Positions 7,024 to 8,104 of a DNA stretch of 8,104 nt are shown piece by piece. The notes beneath the pieces are model-generated. The model did not search any database. It saw only the letters and a program-made list of their open reading frames with translations, and was not told the DNA's origin. Made by a program: the position numbers and the translations under genes. The stretch comes from Lysobacterales bacterium (GTDB lineage: Bacteria; Pseudomonadota; Gammaproteobacteria; Xanthomonadales; Xanthomonadaceae). The DNA lies in NCBI GenBank assembly GCA_020442545.1, contig JAGRJX010000358.1:1-8104 (forward strand), in the 5' to 3' direction. Each line of letters starts with the position of its first letter. The first letter of the stretch is position 1.

Positions 7024-7158
7024 CGGCGTTCCCGGCAAGAATTCCCGGTTCTACGCCCTTTCCGGGCCCTGGACCGACACCGGCGCCGATGCCTTGATGG
7101 CCGCGAACCTCGAAGCAACCCGCCGTTCCCGCAGGGTTCGATATCGGCGTTTTCCCGG
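7024..7158 (+). repeat. Three copies of a CGGCGTTCCCGG-like motif upstream of ponA
   Basis: CGGCGTTCCCGG at 7024-7035, CGCCGTTCCCGC at 7121-7132 (10 of 12 identical) and CGGCGTTTTCCCGG at 7145-7158 (the same ends with two extra T). A shorter TTCCCGG also occurs at 7042-7048. All lie upstream of the ponA -10 and between the two divergent promoters. They could be operator copies for a regulator or chance in GC-rich DNA. Confidence 0.35.
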
Positions 7159-7177
7159 GCAGTCTGCGGCTCCAGTC

Positions 7178-7206
7178 TTTCGAGCATGGATGCCGCGATC
7201 TATACT
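7178..7206 (+). promoter_or_regulatory. Probable promoter of ponA
   Basis: A good -10 TATACT at 7201-7206 is preceded, with a 17-base spacer, by a weak -35 TTTCGA (7178-7183). The start site would be near 7213, giving a leader of about 33 bases. AGGG at 7235-7238 is the likely ribosome-binding site, 7 bases before the ATG. Confidence 0.5.
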
Positions 7207-7245
7207 CCTGTCGCCTCATCTCCGCAAACTTTCCAGGGTTCGACC

Positions 7246-8104
7246 ATGCCAAGACTGCGCCGCCTGCTGCGGCTGGGACTTTACCTGAGCCTGGCCGCGG
7301 TCCTGATTGGCGGGATCACGCTCGGCGTCCTCTACTGGCTGATTGTCCCGACCCTGCCCGATGTTTCCGCGCTCCGCGACGTGGAGCTGCAGCAGCCACT
7401 TACCGTCAGCAGTGCCGACGGCAAACTGATTGCGCTGTTCGGCGAGACCCGGCGCTATCCGGTGCGGATTGCCGACGTTCCCGAGCGCGTGAAACAAGCG
7501 GTGATCGCGATCGAGGACGCTCGCTTTTACGAACACCCGGGAGTGGACTGGCGCGGCGTCACGCGCGCGGTGTGGCTCCTGGCCACGTCCGACAAGGATC
7601 GCGTGCCCGGCGGCAGCACCATCACACAGCAGGTCGCCAAGCAGTTCTTTCTCAGCAACGAGTATTCGTACACGCGCAAGCTGACCGAGATGTTCCTTGC
7701 GCTCAAGATGGAGCGGGAACTGGGCAAGGACGAAATCCTCGAGCTCTACCTCAACAAGGGCTTCTTCGGGCATCGCAGCTACGGCATCGCCGCTGCCGCC
7801 GAGTTCTACTACGGCAAGACCCTGGACCAGCTGACCCTGGCCGAATGCGCCATGCTGGCTTCGATCCCCAAGTTCCCGTCCAGCGGCAACCCCATCACCA
7901 ACCCCGAGCGTGCCCTGGTCCGCCGCAACTACGTGCTGGAGCGCATGCACGAGGTCGGCTTCATCAGCGCCGCCGAGCTGGCGCAGGCACAGGCCGAAGC
8001 CAACCACGCGCATCCGCACGAACCACCGGTGGAACTGGACGCGCCGTACGCGGCCGAGATCGCCCGCCAGGCGGCCGTGGACCGCTACGGCGCCGGCGCC
8101 ATGA
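7246..8104 (+). CDS. ponA: Penicillin-binding protein 1A, N-terminal part (C-terminus cut by window edge)
   Basis: The first 286 codons of a bifunctional class A PBP (mrcA/ponA), which polymerises lipid II into glycan strands and cross-links the peptides on the outer face of the inner membrane. A basic N-terminus precedes one signal-anchor helix (about 10-35). The GT51 glycosyltransferase domain is complete: EDARFYEHPGVD with the catalytic glutamate at 90, GGSTITQQ (122-129) and RKLTE with the second conserved glutamate at 148. ELYLNKGFFGHRSYGI (166-181) and AMLASIPKFPS (202-212) follow. The wording VAKQFFL and FPSSGNPI resembles Xanthomonadaceae PBP1A. From about residue 255 the OB-like linker begins; the transpeptidase SXXK, SXN and KTG motifs are outside the window. 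The ATG at 7246 is supported by AGGG 7 bases upstream and by the normal distance to the anchor helix. Divergent placement next to pilM is a common arrangement. Confidence 0.96.
   Translation, partial: MPRLRRLLRLGLYLSLAAVLIGGITLGVLYWLIVPTLPDVSALRDVELQQPLTVSSADGKLIALFGETRRYPVRIADVPERVKQAVIAIEDARFYEHPGVDWRGVTRAVWLLATSDKDRVPGGSTITQQVAKQFFLSNEYSYTRKLTEMFLALKMERELGKDEILELYLNKGFFGHRSYGIAAAAEFYYGKTLDQLTLAECAMLASIPKFPSSGNPITNPERALVRRNYVLERMHEVGFISAAELAQAQAEANHAHPHEPPVELDAPYAAEIARQAAVDRYGAGAM

Larger units (their letters stand above)
6881..7245. other. Divergent pilM / ponA intergenic region
   Basis: A 365-base non-coding region between the two divergent start codons. The pilM-side end (about 6911-6975) is an AT-rich island in otherwise GC-rich DNA and holds the pilM promoter. 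The middle (about 6990-7160) is GC-rich, with three copies of a CGGCGTTCCCGG-like motif, an 8-bp palindrome CGATATCG at 7139-7146 and 6-bp inverted arms at 7104-7109 and 7135-7140. The ponA side carries TATACT at 7201. Reading frames through it are short and lack recognisable protein content, so I see no gene. Confidence 0.7.

Noticed and set aside
6953..7288. Plus-strand open frame of 111 codons across the intergenic region into ponA
   Set aside because: It has no ribosome-binding site, no recognisable protein content, and runs into ponA in another frame. It also covers both promoters.
7216..8019. Minus-strand open frame of 267 codons opposite ponA
   Set aside because: It is an antisense shadow of the glycosyltransferase domain, whose motifs are complete on the plus strand.

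Overview
The window is GC-rich chromosomal DNA from a gammaproteobacterium. I infer a member of the Xanthomonadaceae/Lysobacterales (Lysobacter, Luteimonas or Xanthomonas-like). The grounds are the gene order ponA <-> pilMNOPQ, the wording of the PilM and PBP1A N-termini, and a cyclic-nucleotide-linked EAL protein next to the pilus genes. No mobile element, CRISPR array, tRNA or rRNA was seen.

Layout from left to right. Bases 1-353 (minus strand) are the N-terminal third of a MoxR-type AAA+ ATPase cut by the window edge. Bases 494-1624 (minus) encode a 376-residue protein with an N-terminal cyclic-nucleotide-binding domain and a C-terminal EAL c-di-GMP phosphodiesterase domain. Between these two genes lies a 140-base gap holding a nested inverted repeat. 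A strong Rho-independent terminator (1715-1753) closes the next unit: the five-gene type IV pilus alignment operon pilM-pilN-pilO-pilP-pilQ (6880 down to 1778, minus). Its genes are packed with 1- or 4-base overlaps, except for an 18-base gap before pilQ. A 365-base divergent intergenic region (6881-7245) carries a sigma70-like promoter for pilM, a weaker one for the rightward gene, and a thrice-repeated GC-rich motif. Bases 7246-8104 (plus) are the 5' part of ponA/mrcA, encoding the bifunctional peptidoglycan synthase PBP1A. The transmembrane segment and complete glycosyltransferase domain are visible; the transpeptidase domain lies beyond the window.

How the genes work together. PilM (cytoplasmic, actin-like), PilN and PilO (bitopic inner-membrane proteins), PilP (lipoprotein) and PilQ (outer-membrane secretin) form the envelope-spanning alignment subcomplex through which type IV pili are extended and retracted. 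PBP1A builds the peptidoglycan that this complex must cross, and its divergent pairing with pilM is a common arrangement in gammaproteobacteria. The EAL protein could tie local c-di-GMP turnover to a cyclic nucleotide and perhaps to pilus activity, but it has its own transcription unit and that link is inference.

Most of the window is conserved core genome. I found no convincing new multi-gene system. The points most worth a second look are the cNMP-EAL architecture beside the pilus operon, the repeated motif in the divergent promoter region, the mutually exclusive hairpins ahead of the MoxR gene, and the two competing starts of pilQ.
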